Of a stretch of DNA of 64,000 nt, positions 1 through 10,817 are shown in pieces. The stretch comes from Daldinia sp. FL1419 (Eukaryota > Ascomycota > Sordariomycetes > Xylariales > Hypoxylaceae). Below the pieces are notes generated by a model, which ran no database searches, was not told the origin of the DNA, and saw only the letters and a list, made by a program, of their open reading frames with translations. Where the stretch lies: contig MU623384.1 of NCBI GenBank assembly GCA_025201765.1, forward strand, positions 124,001 to 188,000. The letters run 5' to 3'. A program made the position numbers and the translations under genes. Each line of letters opens with the position of its first letter. The stretch's first letter is position 1.

Positions 1-2
1 TC

Positions 3-194
3 GCCGGGCAAAACAGCCTAAAGCGCCACCGTGCCGTCAACGCCGCCCTGCGCGACGAGATCGCCGCCATCCACGCCTGGAGCGCAAAGTGCCTAACCCC
101 CGACGAGTGGCAGCGCGACAAGGATAAGGATCAGAGCAGCGGTCCGCCGTTGGACGGTACAGTGCAGGGACAAGTCACGGGCGTTGATGCTTGA
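3..194 (+). CDS. 3' end of an unidentified protein-coding gene
   Basis: An open frame enters from the left edge and stops with TGA at 192-194, giving 63 C-terminal residues. The segment is hydrophilic, with an amphipathic stretch (ALRDEIAAIHAWSAKC) followed by a low-complexity D/K/Q/G tail, and its third positions are strongly GC-biased like real genes here. I do not recognise the family. It faces the adaptin gene tail-to-tail across about 510 bp. It could also be only the last exon of a longer gene. Confidence 0.5.
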   Translation, partial: AGQNSLKRHRAVNAALRDEIAAIHAWSAKCLTPDEWQRDKDKDQSSGPPLDGTVQGQVTGVDA

Positions 195-708
195 AACTGG
201 GGTTTACGACAGGAAAGGGCGTATATTTCCAAAAAAAGAAAAAAGTTTAAGAATAAATAAATAAATATTTTTTTTTTCTAGTTTCCTATGTGTCTCATAC
301 GTAGGTACACTAAAGAACCTACTTTATGTATATCCACGCACATGCTTATTGTATCCCAGCGAGGGTGGGAATGAGAGAAAAAAGGACGCCGAGGCAAGCG
401 GGTTCTGGATAAAGCATAAAGCTCTGGGAGTACGGGGGGCACGCATTGGGCGAGGATCTGTCTTCGCTTCATAATTTCTCAGTTAATAAACTAGGCGTTA
501 TCTTCATCGTCATTTCGCCATATCACCTCTTAACAACAAGCCTTCCCAGAGGAGTCATTTCCCTTTCCTCGACGTCATTAAGACCCGGAAACATTATCGA
601 AATCTATTCTATCACAGATCCAATGGGGTCATTCCTGCTATTTCCCTTGTGATCTTCGACCCAAGGATGTCGGCTCTCTGCTAGACGAGCATGCGGGATG
701 CCATTCGT
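195..708. other. Convergent intergenic region
   Basis: This is the space between the partial gene on the left and the adaptin stop codon. It is AT-rich near 225-280 (A- and T-runs, plausible 3' processing signals). Small frames on both strands look random. I see no RNA gene or repeat. Confidence 0.5.
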
Positions 709-3121
709 CTAAAAGAGACCTAGCAGATCATCATTGTTCGTAGTTTTCTTCTGCTCTGTACTCGCACCACCGTGACCAAGTTGAACCGATGCTGGAGGAG
801 GTTGGCTTGACCCGCCTAGGTCTAATCCCGCAAATCCGTTCATGATATCATTTGCACCACCGCTGCCGCTCGCAGGGCTAGCTTGAGGTGGTGGTGCGTC
901 AAAAAGACCCATCATATCTGCCATCCCGCCTGACGGAGCTCCACCCGCCGGGCTAGCTACACGATCCGGTGTGGCTGTCGCCGAATTCTGCTCTTGAGAA
1001 GCCGGTGCGGCGCCATCGAAATCGATATCCAAGAGGTTTTCGATGTTGCTCTGTGCCGATGCCCCATTTTGATTCGCGGCAGCTGCAACTGACGCTGCGA
1101 TGGGATTTTCGGCCGCATTCTGTCGTTGTTCTTGGATAGCTGCTCGTTGAATTTCGTCGGCACCGAAACGACCCTTGCCAACAAAGGACTCCGGTGGTTT
1201 GTGGTAAACCGAGGCCAAAGTTGAAAGCTCACCAAGGAGCTGTTCTAGTAAAGCTGCCGGCAAGCTTGTCATTGTGGTTGAGATGGCTGGCTTCTGGGAG
1301 AGAACGATACTCTAGTATATATTAGTCATCAGGTTAAGTTAAAAAGGGGGTTTGGAAGAATATACCTTCGCAACAGCAAGATCTCCTGATAAAAGTCGCC
1401 AGTAAACATATGCTCGATCTCGAATATCTGGGTTATCGTTCTCCGCTGTGGCAGCTTGTAGGACCTTCTGTACTAGTCCCTGATTGTTGCCTGGCTTTTT
1501 CAAGAATAATTTAACAACTGCTGTCAGGATTTGTAGTTGCGTCTGTGTAAACTCCTCCAGGAAGACTTCTACAAAACTCGCTAATATTTCATCTGCGTTA
1601 TTAATCTTTTCCGCATACTCGCCAACAATCCATATAAGTGAACCCCTGGCGTTAGGCTCATCTAGCTCGTCGATATGGTTGCAGAGCGTCGGAATAACAC
1701 CTTCGTAGCCGGGGTATTTTCGGAGGATATCTTTAATGACAACGATCACCTCTTGAACCACATAGTTGACCTTGGTGGCGATCAGATCCAGTAGCGCATT
1801 AACGCATTTTTCGCTCGCGCTCTCGATCTTAATTGCGACTTGCCCAATAGCTTTAACAGCTCGTCGAACGAAATCCATATCAACTTCCAACGCATACTCT
1901 TTTAGCTCGGCCAACAATTGCTCGTAATTCTTCTCGTTCGCTATCCTGACCATGATCTCGAGCTTTTGAAGCTTGACGTAAGGCGGGTCATTATACTTGC
2001 AAAAGAACACCCTCAATTCTTTACTTAAAATATCGGGCTTGGCTTGTAAAAGTAGATCAATATTTCGTAATGCAACATACTGGACTTCTGGGGCCGAGGC
2101 AACAAGAGTAACTATATATTTATCAGCAACAGTCTAAGATGGATATTGAAAAAAAAATTTGGCAACTAACCTAGTGGAGGCGCCATCTTCTTGAGATATT
2201 GGCGGACAAGCTCGCCATTGATTAACCTCATATGAATGAATACTACCTTGACGGCAGCAAGCACGACACTGGGGTTCACATGCTGGAATTGGGGCGCTAC
2301 TCGTTCGCAGATATGCTCTGACTCCTTGATATCCTGAGGTGGATAATCGGCCAAGGTTGAAAGGATGGTTACTCTGCCCCATTCCGTGCACTCATTCAAA
2401 GCCATCAGCAGTTTTTTGAGTGTCGCCGGTGTTATAACTAACGCCCTCGTCTCGGGCGCCGTTTCGGATATTTCTGAAAGCGCTTGCACCGAGTTAGCGA
2501 CTACCATAGGGTTTGGATCACCGATCATCTCCTGGAGCGTCTCTAGGAAGCCGTTTTCTATGCACATGGAAGGGTTCAAGTCGAATAGCTTCGCGACGCA
2601 AATGGCAGCTGTTTTTCGTACGTATGGTGATTCATCTCGTAGCGTTTTTCGCAAAGGCTCTTCCATATAGTCCACCATCTTGTCTACCCTAATACAACCC
2701 ATGGTTCTGATAGCCAGTGCTCTTATCAAGGGATTAGGGTCTTCGGAGTCTTGGACGAAGGTATTCACGGCGAGGATACATAAGTCGGGATGCGATTTGG
2801 CGTAGTTCCTAAGCTCTACGTAAGCTTACTAGCTGAACAAATTTTGGGACGCCTCGCGAAGCTTCTTGGAAGCTATCGACCGACTTACATTAGGTAGAGG
2901 TAGACAAGTTTCTTTTGGTCCAGGTCGGCGGTCGCGATATTCTTTAGCACATCGGGAAATAGCTGCGAGACATCTTTCCCCAGGGTCATAGCCATGATGG
3001 TCTTCTGAATTGATTCTTTCCGTTCCCAGGCATATTGAGATACTAGACCAGCTCGCAACTCAAAGGTTTCGCCCTTCCTAGGTACGGCGAAAGCGCCGCG
3101 GATGCGACTGACCGCCGACAT
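709..3121 (-). CDS. apl2: AP-1 complex subunit beta (beta-adaptin)
   Basis: Large beta subunit of the AP-1 clathrin adaptor, which sorts cargo at the trans-Golgi network and endosomes. The spliced model has four exons, 3121-2889, 2808-2171, 2111-1366 and 1311-709, giving 739 residues; all junctions have GT-AG ends and keep frame. Exons 1-3 encode the armadillo-type adaptin trunk with hallmark strings such as KKLVYLYLMNYAKSHPDL, SPYVRKTAAICVAKLFD and NARGSLIWIVGEYAEKI. Exon 4 is the flexible hinge with clathrin-box-like motifs (NLLDIDF and the terminal DDLLGLF). There is no clear folded ear domain, as in other short fungal beta chains. AP-1 rather than AP-2 is inferred from the trunk and tail; the two are close. 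The start ATG follows a heptamer tandem repeat by 8 bp. Confidence 0.93.
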
Positions 3122-3739
3122 TTTAATATGGGATACGGGATACGGGATACGGGATATCGGGGATTTTTCGAAAGATCAAGGGGGTGGAATAAGTTGAGAA
3201 TTAGAGGCCCGTATAGGGCTAATATAATAAATACGTCTACCCCCTTCCTGAACAAAGGTTGTAGATGTTTGTTCGTGTCGACTGTCTTGTTAGTAAACAG
3301 ATGGATTTACGCGTTGAGTGATGGCAGTTGAGAGAATACTGCCCATTCGAATCAACCCCCTTGGCACTTTCGTTCATTCAAAAGGCTAAGCCCAGTTATG
3401 CAGCTGTGGTTGCAGTGGCCAGCTTTAAGAGGTACTTACGGATCCATACAAAGTCGTGAAACACCTGTACCTTTTTGCTAGTTAGCCTCAAATTCTCCAC
3501 TCTACCTTCAAGTTCAGCGACTTCAACCCGTGGCGGTGCAATGTATATACGTACCTTAGGTACCTCATGTAGCTCATCCTTATCTTATCGCATCTTCAAT
3601 AATTCTGACGTCGACTTTTCGACTTGAACATTTATTAGGATTCAGGAATAATAATGAGATAAAGGTGGTTATAACGAACTGAACCTAATTAACCGGTTAG
3701 ATCCTTCTTTACTATGTGCAAGCATATAAGCTTATTCCG
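3122..3739. promoter_or_regulatory. Shared divergent promoter region (adaptin / NDUFAF2-like)
   Basis: A 618-bp space between two divergent start codons, so it must hold both promoters. It contains a 7-bp tandem repeat next to the adaptin start and scattered ACCTAGGTA-type palindrome pieces near 3550-3575. No individual factor site can be assigned by eye. Confidence 0.5.
3130..3157. repeat. Tandem heptamer GGGATAC x4 in the adaptin 5' leader
   Basis: Three perfect GGGATAC units (3130-3136, 3137-3143, 3144-3150) and a fourth GGGATAT unit (3151-3157). The array lies 8 bp upstream of the adaptin ATG (minus strand), where it would be transcribed as GTATCCC units in the leader. Confidence 0.9.
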
Positions 3740-4399
3740 ATGTCGACCGTAAAACAGATAGGTCCTATCCGAAAGGCCTGGTACCAGTGGAAAGCTCTCC
3801 GTCTACCGTGGAGGAAGCGCTTCCTCGTCGGTAAGTTATTATATCCCAATACTTGTGTCATCCCGCGTGGTCAACTTACATAACCCCTCTTTTTCGTATA
3901 AACGATAGGCCTCGACCTTCAAGGCAATACGTATTGGGAATTTCGCTTGGTTCGCGGAGACCCTTCGGCTCCGGAATCGCGGTTCCGCCGCATCGTCCAG
4001 TATCCACGATCCACACATTACAGCGAGGTCAAGGTCCCACCCTCGTGGCATCAATGGCTGCGGTATCAGCGTCAGAAGCCACCAACCCTAGACGAGCAGG
4101 CCGGAGATATTGTTCGCCAGGAGCGTATGAAGGTCCTAGCTGCCGAGGCCGACGCGCGCTGGGAGGCTAAACCTAGCCTAATAGACGTACCGGGCCGGGA
4201 GAGAGGACAGCCGGTGCCTCCGCTTAATACAGGTCAGACGCAACCTCAAGAACACGCGGCCCGAGAATCACCAACGCCAAACGAGCGCAACAAAGTGACG
4301 GGACAGAAGGACGACCCTTGGAAACGCGCACGGAGTAGTGGCCCTGGTGAAACTTGGCAGCCTGGATCGTGGAGTCCAACCCCCGCAAAGAAACGATGA
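3740..4399 (+). CDS. NDUFAF2/NDUFA12-family complex I assembly factor
   Basis: Member of the B17.2-like family, whose NDUFAF2 branch acts as a mitochondrial chaperone during assembly of respiratory complex I. Exons are 3740-3830 and 3909-4399 with a 78-bp GT-AG intron, giving 193 residues. Family hallmarks are GNTYWEFR (compare GNKYY in animals), PPSWHQWLRYQRQKPPTLDE and the near-terminal TWQPGSWSP, matching the NDUFAF2 tail FQPGSW. That tail and the long charged linker at about residues 110-180 favour the assembly factor over the structural subunit NDUFA12. The N terminus is basic and could be an import signal. It is divergent from the adaptin gene and convergent with the PHD gene. Confidence 0.88.
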
Positions 4400-4699
4400 C
4401 AGACTTTGTACATTACAGAAAGCTAGGTATACGTGATGAAATTTCGCACCATTACGCGAACATTTGCATGTTAAGGAGTACATAAGGTGCTTGGTGTATA
4501 TTATAATCACATGTAAACAACCCAGCAAGACAGCCACAGGCTTCAAATTACATTAGTACCTAGACACACCAAGGCTACCATTAGAGATCAGCTGCTTAAG
4601 CTAACGCGCCTAAATAGAAACACTAATTCCTCCCACACCTTGGTTACTTGACATCTAAGCACCCGGATGCATCTCTCTTCTGCTCCCTAAACCCAACAA

Positions 4700-6837
4700 T
4701 CAGCCCTTCCGGTTTCCACGTTTAGGGCGTGAACATCCAGGGCACATCCATCCACCCTTAGGCTTCGACTTAAGGTCAACACATTTCCAGTGAAACCATT
4801 CGTACGGACAGTCTCGGTTGTCACAAGCGATCATATCCCCCGACTCCTGCCGCCGGCATAAACAGAACAACTTTCCGCTCTCGCTCTCGTCTTCGTCCTT
4901 TTCCATGCTATCAACAGCCGTCATAAAAGTTGCGTCGATATCGTCTAATGTTGAAAATTAGTAGCTGACTAAGTTTCTCGAGGGTAGTTTACTTGCCTTC
5001 ATCATCGTGCTCATCTTCATCCATCGCTTCTACTTCTGTCGTGCCGCCATCATCGTCGTCGCCCTCGGTTTCAAAAAGGTCGAGCAACGTAAGTAACCTC
5101 TCCCCCGACATTTGCAAGACAAGGCGAGCCTCCACATCTGGGTCTTCGGTATTTAGCCGGCCCCGAGCGGATGTTTTCTTCTTTTTAACCTTTGCCTCTC
5201 TTGCGGCGATTCCTTTTTCAGTGGCGGTCCTAAGGCCCGGGCTTAGCATTCCACCACCCTCGCACCACAAAATCTGAAGCAAATTCTCAAGCAGTACAGA
5301 TACCTTCGCGTTATCCTCGGCTGCGATGGTGTTCGCAGGATATGGAAGGAAACAGCGCTCCATGATTTCAGTAGTAATGCCATCTGCATCTTGCCATGTA
5401 CGGTCGACCTTGGCCGGCGAAGGAGCTGACGCGGGCATCAAGAGTAAGAGAATACCTTGTAATGCTGATATCTGAGACTCTAATTTTAGAGCCGACGTTC
5501 GGCTATTTACAAACGCGGTAAATATTGGCAGAGGGAGGGATTTGACTATGGTTTCGTATCTTTGGTAGAGGTCAGAAAGGTCCAGTGGAGGCCTCGGCAA
5601 ATAGTGGCAAAGATAGGACAACTATTATAATCATTAGCCTCCACGATCATCCCATACTGTCCACAAGAAACGGTATACTTACTAAGGAGAACAGACGCTG
5701 TCGTAGAGAAATAGAGTCTACGTAGGCGGGCTCTAATGCTTGAAAATCGGGGTCCCCCACATCGCTTGAATTCGTTCTTCGCTTCTGTGGCGTCGGCGGC
5801 TCAGACGTCTGAGAAGAGTATACCGATTCATCGTCGAGCCAGCCTCCAAAGTTTCCCTTTTCGATGTTGACCGTTTCACGCTTCCTCTTCTTGACGACAT
5901 TCTTGGGGTTTTCCTTGTGCTCCTTTTGCCAGATCTCCTGAAAACGAGAACTTGCAGCGACGCCACCATCAGCAAATATAGCTTCCATGATCCATTTCAA
6001 CCCTCCCGCAGATCGCCCAGAGCGTTGGGCAACATATCCCGACAAAATTGAATCCCTGAGCATAGGCAAATCTGGCTCGTCATTTTCTACGTCTAACTTG
6101 TGGCGTTCGACGAGATCTTGCTCTAATAGGTCCATCATAAATTTAAGCCAATGTCTCCAGTGTTGCCAGCGGTTTGGGTAAAGGACGCTGCAATTAAACG
6201 CCCAGCCTATAACGTGAAAGAAATCTTGCCCTCGTCGCCAGAGACCATCTTGATAATGTCTACGCCGCATCTGCGCATAGGTGCCCTCGCCACTATCGTC
6301 ATCATCACCATAATCCTGGTCATCTTCCGAGTAGGATTCTGGGCTATTATTCCTCGAGATGTTCACGAAGCGGAAAGCTTCCTTGAATCGACCATTGACA
6401 GGTCCCAAGCGAGACAAGAGATCTCGCAAGTATACAAGGGATTCGGCAGACACTTCGGACCAGCCCTCTTCCCTCGGTCTGGTTGTAAATTTCGGATGTA
6501 CAACAGCAGTGCTGAGTAGGGACAGTTGGCTGGGCGGGGGACAAAAAGAAGGATCGTTTGGACCAGTGCGACTAGACGATAATAGGCTATTTAGAAGGTT
6601 GAGAGTAATCAGGTCTAGGGTAGCTTATAGTTAGTGGAATGGAAAAGAGAGAACAACTAGGGAGAAAGTGACCATACATAAGTTTTCCTCCAAATAGATT
6701 TGGCAATGCTGCTTAAGTTCCGGGGGTAATTGACTAGCCTTGCTGTATGGTTTCTCCTCTGAAGGTTCTGTTGCCGTCGCGTACGAATTGGGCGAAGAAA
6801 GAGGCGTAGAATTCGGTAGAGACTCATTTAACGGCAT
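4700..6837 (-). CDS. PHD-finger protein (C-terminal ING-type PHD)
   Basis: Four-exon model: 6837-6678, 6623-5683, 5621-4997 and 4944-4700, giving 656 residues. The last intron (4945-4996) has a GC donor (GCAAGT) with AG acceptor; it is the only junction that keeps frame. Residues 603-646 form a C4HC3 PHD finger (C603, C605, C616, C621, H627, C630, C643, C646) with ING-like spacing, a fold that typically reads histone H3 tails, so a nuclear chromatin role is inferred. The 580-residue N-terminal part is helical, contains acidic tracts (about residues 165-185 and 555-575) and a basic cluster KKRKRE, and I do not recognise its family. An alternative is two genes, with the PHD part starting at Met 4924, but the frame-perfect GC-AG junction favours one. 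Confidence 0.75.
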
Positions 6838-7443
6838 TGCGATTAATTTGGGTATCGAATCTAGAGCTCAACGCGTGAAGACGTCGAAAACGCGACGAAA
6901 TATTCCAGTGGAGATTTTCATGGATCAGCTGGGATGGGGTACCTAAGAATTGGACTTGGTGGGGTTAGCTATCATCCCTGGGGTGTCACTAAATAGATCT
7001 AATGTTACACCGCAGCATCTTCCTTAGGTACCTCCCCCTATCAGCCTATCTACACTACGAAGTAGGTACAATGTTACATCATCATTTTTACCGTATCATT
7101 TTATAAAAGGTTGATCGGGGTTACCATACAAATCCTTATAAGCATGTCATCATCTTATGTAAGAATCTCCTATAATAAGGAGCCTTGCATCATTTATGAT
7201 GGAAGACATGGAATTATATGCGTTAGTCTGTATTCTATTCACGCCGATCCTTTAGACAGATAGTTGACGTGTTTCTCGATTCACAGATTAAACTAGAAGA
7301 CAACTATGTACATAGGTGGTCTTTTAAAGCCCACTACTCGACTTGAAAGGCCTCTTTAAACCACCCTCGTATATTAGGGGGTACCCCTCCAGGCAAATAA
7401 TAGCAACATTGCTATATTCCCATCATCTAATTGTCAGATACCT
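6838..7443. other. Intergenic region upstream of the PHD gene
   Basis: About 600 bp holding the PHD gene promoter and the superoxide dismutase 3' end. It is AT-rich with pieces such as AGGTACCT (about 7027). No gene or structured repeat is seen. Confidence 0.5.
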
Positions 7444-8333
7444 TTACATGTTGGCCTTGAGAACCTTGAAAGCGTCATCTCTACTTCCAGCATATCGTGC
7501 CTCGGCAGTCTTCCAGTTGATTACTTTCCAGATGTTCTCAACATAAGCCGCCTTCCCGTTGAGATACTGAAGATAATAGGCATGTTCCCACATGTCCACG
7601 CCAAAGAGCGGAGTGTCGCCTACGACAACCGCCTCCTGGTTCGCGAGCGTCACGATGCGGAGCTGGCCAGTGACAGCTTCCTTGACGAGCCACTATTCCA
7701 CCAGATAGAGTTAGCTACAATCACTTTGGCATGTTGCCAGGTAGTCCGAGCAGACTGCAATGCATCTTGGCTAATATAACATGAATTACCGCTAGACATG
7801 AACATCAAAGACGGTTAAGAGCTGGTAAACAATCCACGAAATATACTTACACCCCAACCACTTCCCTGGATGCCCAGTAAAGCGGTTCCAAAGACCTCCT
7901 TGAATTTGTCGAAGCTACCCCAAGTATCCTTGATGGCGCCGGCAAGTTTAGGGGCAGCATCGAGCTTTGAGTCAGGCGAAGAGGAAGGTGCCAGACCCTC
8001 CCAGAACAGCGAATGGTTAATATGACCGCCGCCGTTGAAACGGATGGCCGACAGCTGGGCTGCAGCATCCTGCAAGTTACCTTCAGACTGAGCCTTGGCA
8101 GATATCTCGACAGCCTTGTTGAGGTTCGTGATATAGGTCTGATGGTGCTTAGTGTGGTGTAGTTCCATGATCTGCTTAGAGATGCTGGGTTCCAGAGCCT
8201 GCAGGGTCGCACCATGGTTAGTAAGGGGTATGCCGTTTGCTATAGAGAGTAACACCCAGTTTAGGATAGTTGATGTGAGACTTACATCGTATGCGTATGG
8301 CAGCGGGGGGAGGGAGTACGTTTTCGCGGCCAT
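7444..8333 (-). CDS. Superoxide dismutase [Mn/Fe], likely cytosolic
   Basis: Catalyses dismutation of superoxide to oxygen and hydrogen peroxide. Exons are 8333-8286, 8198-7851 and 7692-7444, giving 214 residues, all phase-0 GT-AG introns (87 and 158 bp). Metal ligands are visible by family alignment: His30 (MELHHTKHH), His78 (GGHINHSLFW), Asp165 and His169 (DMWEHAYY). GSGWGW and INWKTAEARY are also family hallmarks. The protein starts directly with MAAKTYSLPPLPYAYDALEP, so there is no room for a mitochondrial presequence; cytosolic or peroxisomal placement is inferred. The choice between Mn and Fe is inferred from eukaryotic family membership. Confidence 0.93.
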
Positions 8334-9826
8334 CTTGAGACGCGCGCTAGTTAATATCCTCTAAAAGAATTTCTAGTTGGGTAGAGTAATAACGAACGAT
8401 TTAGTAATGTATAGAGGGATTTCTAAGATGTCGTGATACAATCCAGGTGGTTTGAACGTCTTCACTCGTGCTATGGAGATACCTTCAGATTAGGTTGTTT
8501 ATGAATAGTTAGTAGATAAGCACCCAGGCAGGCAGAGTAGAAGTGAGAAGAAAAGAGAGCAATAGGAGGTAGTAGATAAGGTAGGGCGGAGTAACGTGCT
8601 CTAAGATGGAAAAGCTATTTGGTGGTGACGATGATTACAAACACAAGTGGCAGGTGCCGGGAATGACCATCAAGGTCCTCTTCCCCACGTGCTTGCTTGC
8701 GTCTTCGAGTAGGTACGATACGTGAAGCTTATTCTATCATAGCAGTTACGCTATCTATTAACGGTAGAGATGACCACACGCATCTCGTCCTAACGTTGGT
8801 TCCAGATTATTAGGTGGGTACACGAGAAGTAGGTACTCCTTTAAACTTTTGTGATTGCACGATAGCGTTTCGGGAGCGGGCCGCGAAATGGCCTCAACCA
8901 GCGCAAACTTGCTCAACCTTACGTGTGAGAGCCGTAACAATCATAACTCCCTCACTTTCCTTATAATGAAAGTACCTAATATGCTCATATTACCGCCTAA
9001 TAGCTTACCTAACTTTAAAACGCCTGACCTTAGGTATCTACTTGGGTGGATAACTGGGAACAATTCAAAGCTTTTTTTTTTTTTTTTTTTTTCACAAAGG
9101 CCCATGATCTAGCTACCATGATCAGACATAGGTGGTGATACTTACACCCAAGATCCAGGCTGTTCCATTATTAGGTAACGTGTAGCTGTATCATTCACAT
9201 CATAGAACCTTGATGGACAATAGAGCAGGGACGATCGGACAAGTCTCTAACGGTTACTCCTGAGACTTGGCACGATATTCATCATCCTTAAGCTACCTAG
9301 GCAGGCAAAGGATGTCTGGATTGCTTAAGACTAGGAACTTTCCTATCATCTGTACCTACTACTTATCTGAATACCTTTCAATACAGTTTACTGAACTGTA
9401 ACTAGGAGTCCAGGTAATAAACGTCTTTCAACATTCTATCATATTTCAATTAGCTTGACTTTTTCCGAGGTTGTCTCGGATAACCAATTCGCAGCACACA
9501 TCAACGTTCATTCTTATCCTCTTCGATTCGAACTAGAATCTCCTAAGGAAAAATTAAAAAATTAAAATTTAAAAATATCTGAATAACAAGATCGAAAATG
9601 TGTGGCGACCATTCTCGACAGTCTTGTGGTGGTGCCCTTGCCGTACTCAACCTTCCATTAAGACAAACCCGTTTCCTGCCCCCGGTTATGGCGGGACGGC
9701 TCACATTTCACGATTGCGGGAAGGGAAGTTCTGTTGCTACTCACGCCACGTTCGTGCCAGATGAAGATAGTGCCAATGGCAACTTTGCCAATTTGGATTC
9801 ATGTATCATTGGTATCCAGTAAGCAT

Positions 9827-9924
9827 TTTCACTATACCACTTGCCGAACCGGGACGGTAAAGACTGCGAGTAAAAGAAAATACGAAAATAAAAATAAAAT
9901 ACTAACGGTACTGGTATAGTGAAA
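9827..9924. repeat. Inverted repeat, 13-bp arms, 72-bp spacer
   Basis: TTTCACTATACCA at 9827-9839 is exactly mirrored by TGGTATAGTGAAA at 9912-9924. The spacer is A-rich on its right half. It could be a tiny non-autonomous element or a hairpin-forming remnant; no target duplication is obvious. Confidence 0.7.
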
Positions 9925-10171
9925 CCGGAGATCTCACAAGGTCTGCTATAATAAGCCCTTTTCTCTATAAGTTTAGTATGGCACGGACTCAATCGACGCT
10001 ACAAGACGACCAGGAACGCTCAATGGAAGTATCCCTCAGCCACCCCATGAAGATTGAGGTTGGAGGCGACGGGATCATTGGTAGGAGAGTTACCTTGTGG
10101 TCACAGGATGCTATTGATCCTATCGCAGAAGGAATTATAGGATACAATTAAGTCTTTTACGGCGCAGATGT

Positions 10172-10252
10172 TGTCATGAGGCGGACCAAGAAGCGAGGAT
10201 ACAACTTCGCTGTTCCGCGAAGGACTCTAATAAGACACCTAGGAACTTGACA
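10172..10252 (+). repeat. LTR-like repeat, truncated copy A
   Basis: Begins TGTCATGAGGCGGACCAAGA and ends TTGACA. It shares the left half of the 135-bp element seen at 10683, 61874 and 63258, followed by a diverged or deleted right half (81 bp total). The TGTCA...TGACA ends are kept. No clear flanking duplication is seen. Confidence 0.65.
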
Positions 10253-10682
10253 TCACGACGCCGGCGCACCAGTAGGAAACGGGCGGGCAGTAAAGGTACA
10301 GAAAGGTTACAGAAGCTAGTTACATGATATTGAGAGGGTTCGTTTGTCCCTGGATGGTATCGCACGAGGATGGGGGATCCGCCACTTTGGATCGCAAAGG
10401 TTATACTGTATTATAAAATTGAGCGTTACCGGAGTATTACTAGGCACCTATAATCTTGAGAATCATTCATCTACAACATTGTTCTGAATACCCACTGTCG
10501 CCACCATACATTAATCCAAAACGCTACCACCCGCCGAAGCAATGCGCCGCAACACCTCGCCTTCTACGCCACTAGACGCTTTGCTACAAGCTGTCGATAT
10601 ACGTAGTTGCCATGCCTAGATAATCTCTCGGACACAGCCATATGTCTATTGCCAAACTCGAGAGGACAAGAAATAGCATGGA

Positions 10683-10817
10683 TATCAGGTTTCTAGCCTA
10701 TGCTACGTATAGAAAAAAGGGCTTGTTCTATACGTAGTCGCCTTCAGTCATAGTCGGAGATAGGTTCCTCGCGGAACGGCAAAGTTGTTTCTACGCTTCT
10801 TAGTCTACCTCGTGACA
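10683..10817 (-). repeat. LTR-like repeat, full-length copy B (135 bp)
   Basis: On the minus strand it begins TGTCACGAGG and ends CTGATA, with the shared core GTTCCGCGAGGAAC and GGCGACTACGTATAGAACAA. It has the same 135-bp length as copy D. The last bases are mutated from the TGACA end, and flanks do not match. Confidence 0.75.

Noticed and set aside
6151..6519. Plus-strand 122-codon frame with hydrophobic stretch
   Set aside because: Antisense shadow of the PHD gene; the acidic GAT/GAC codons read as I/V on the other strand.
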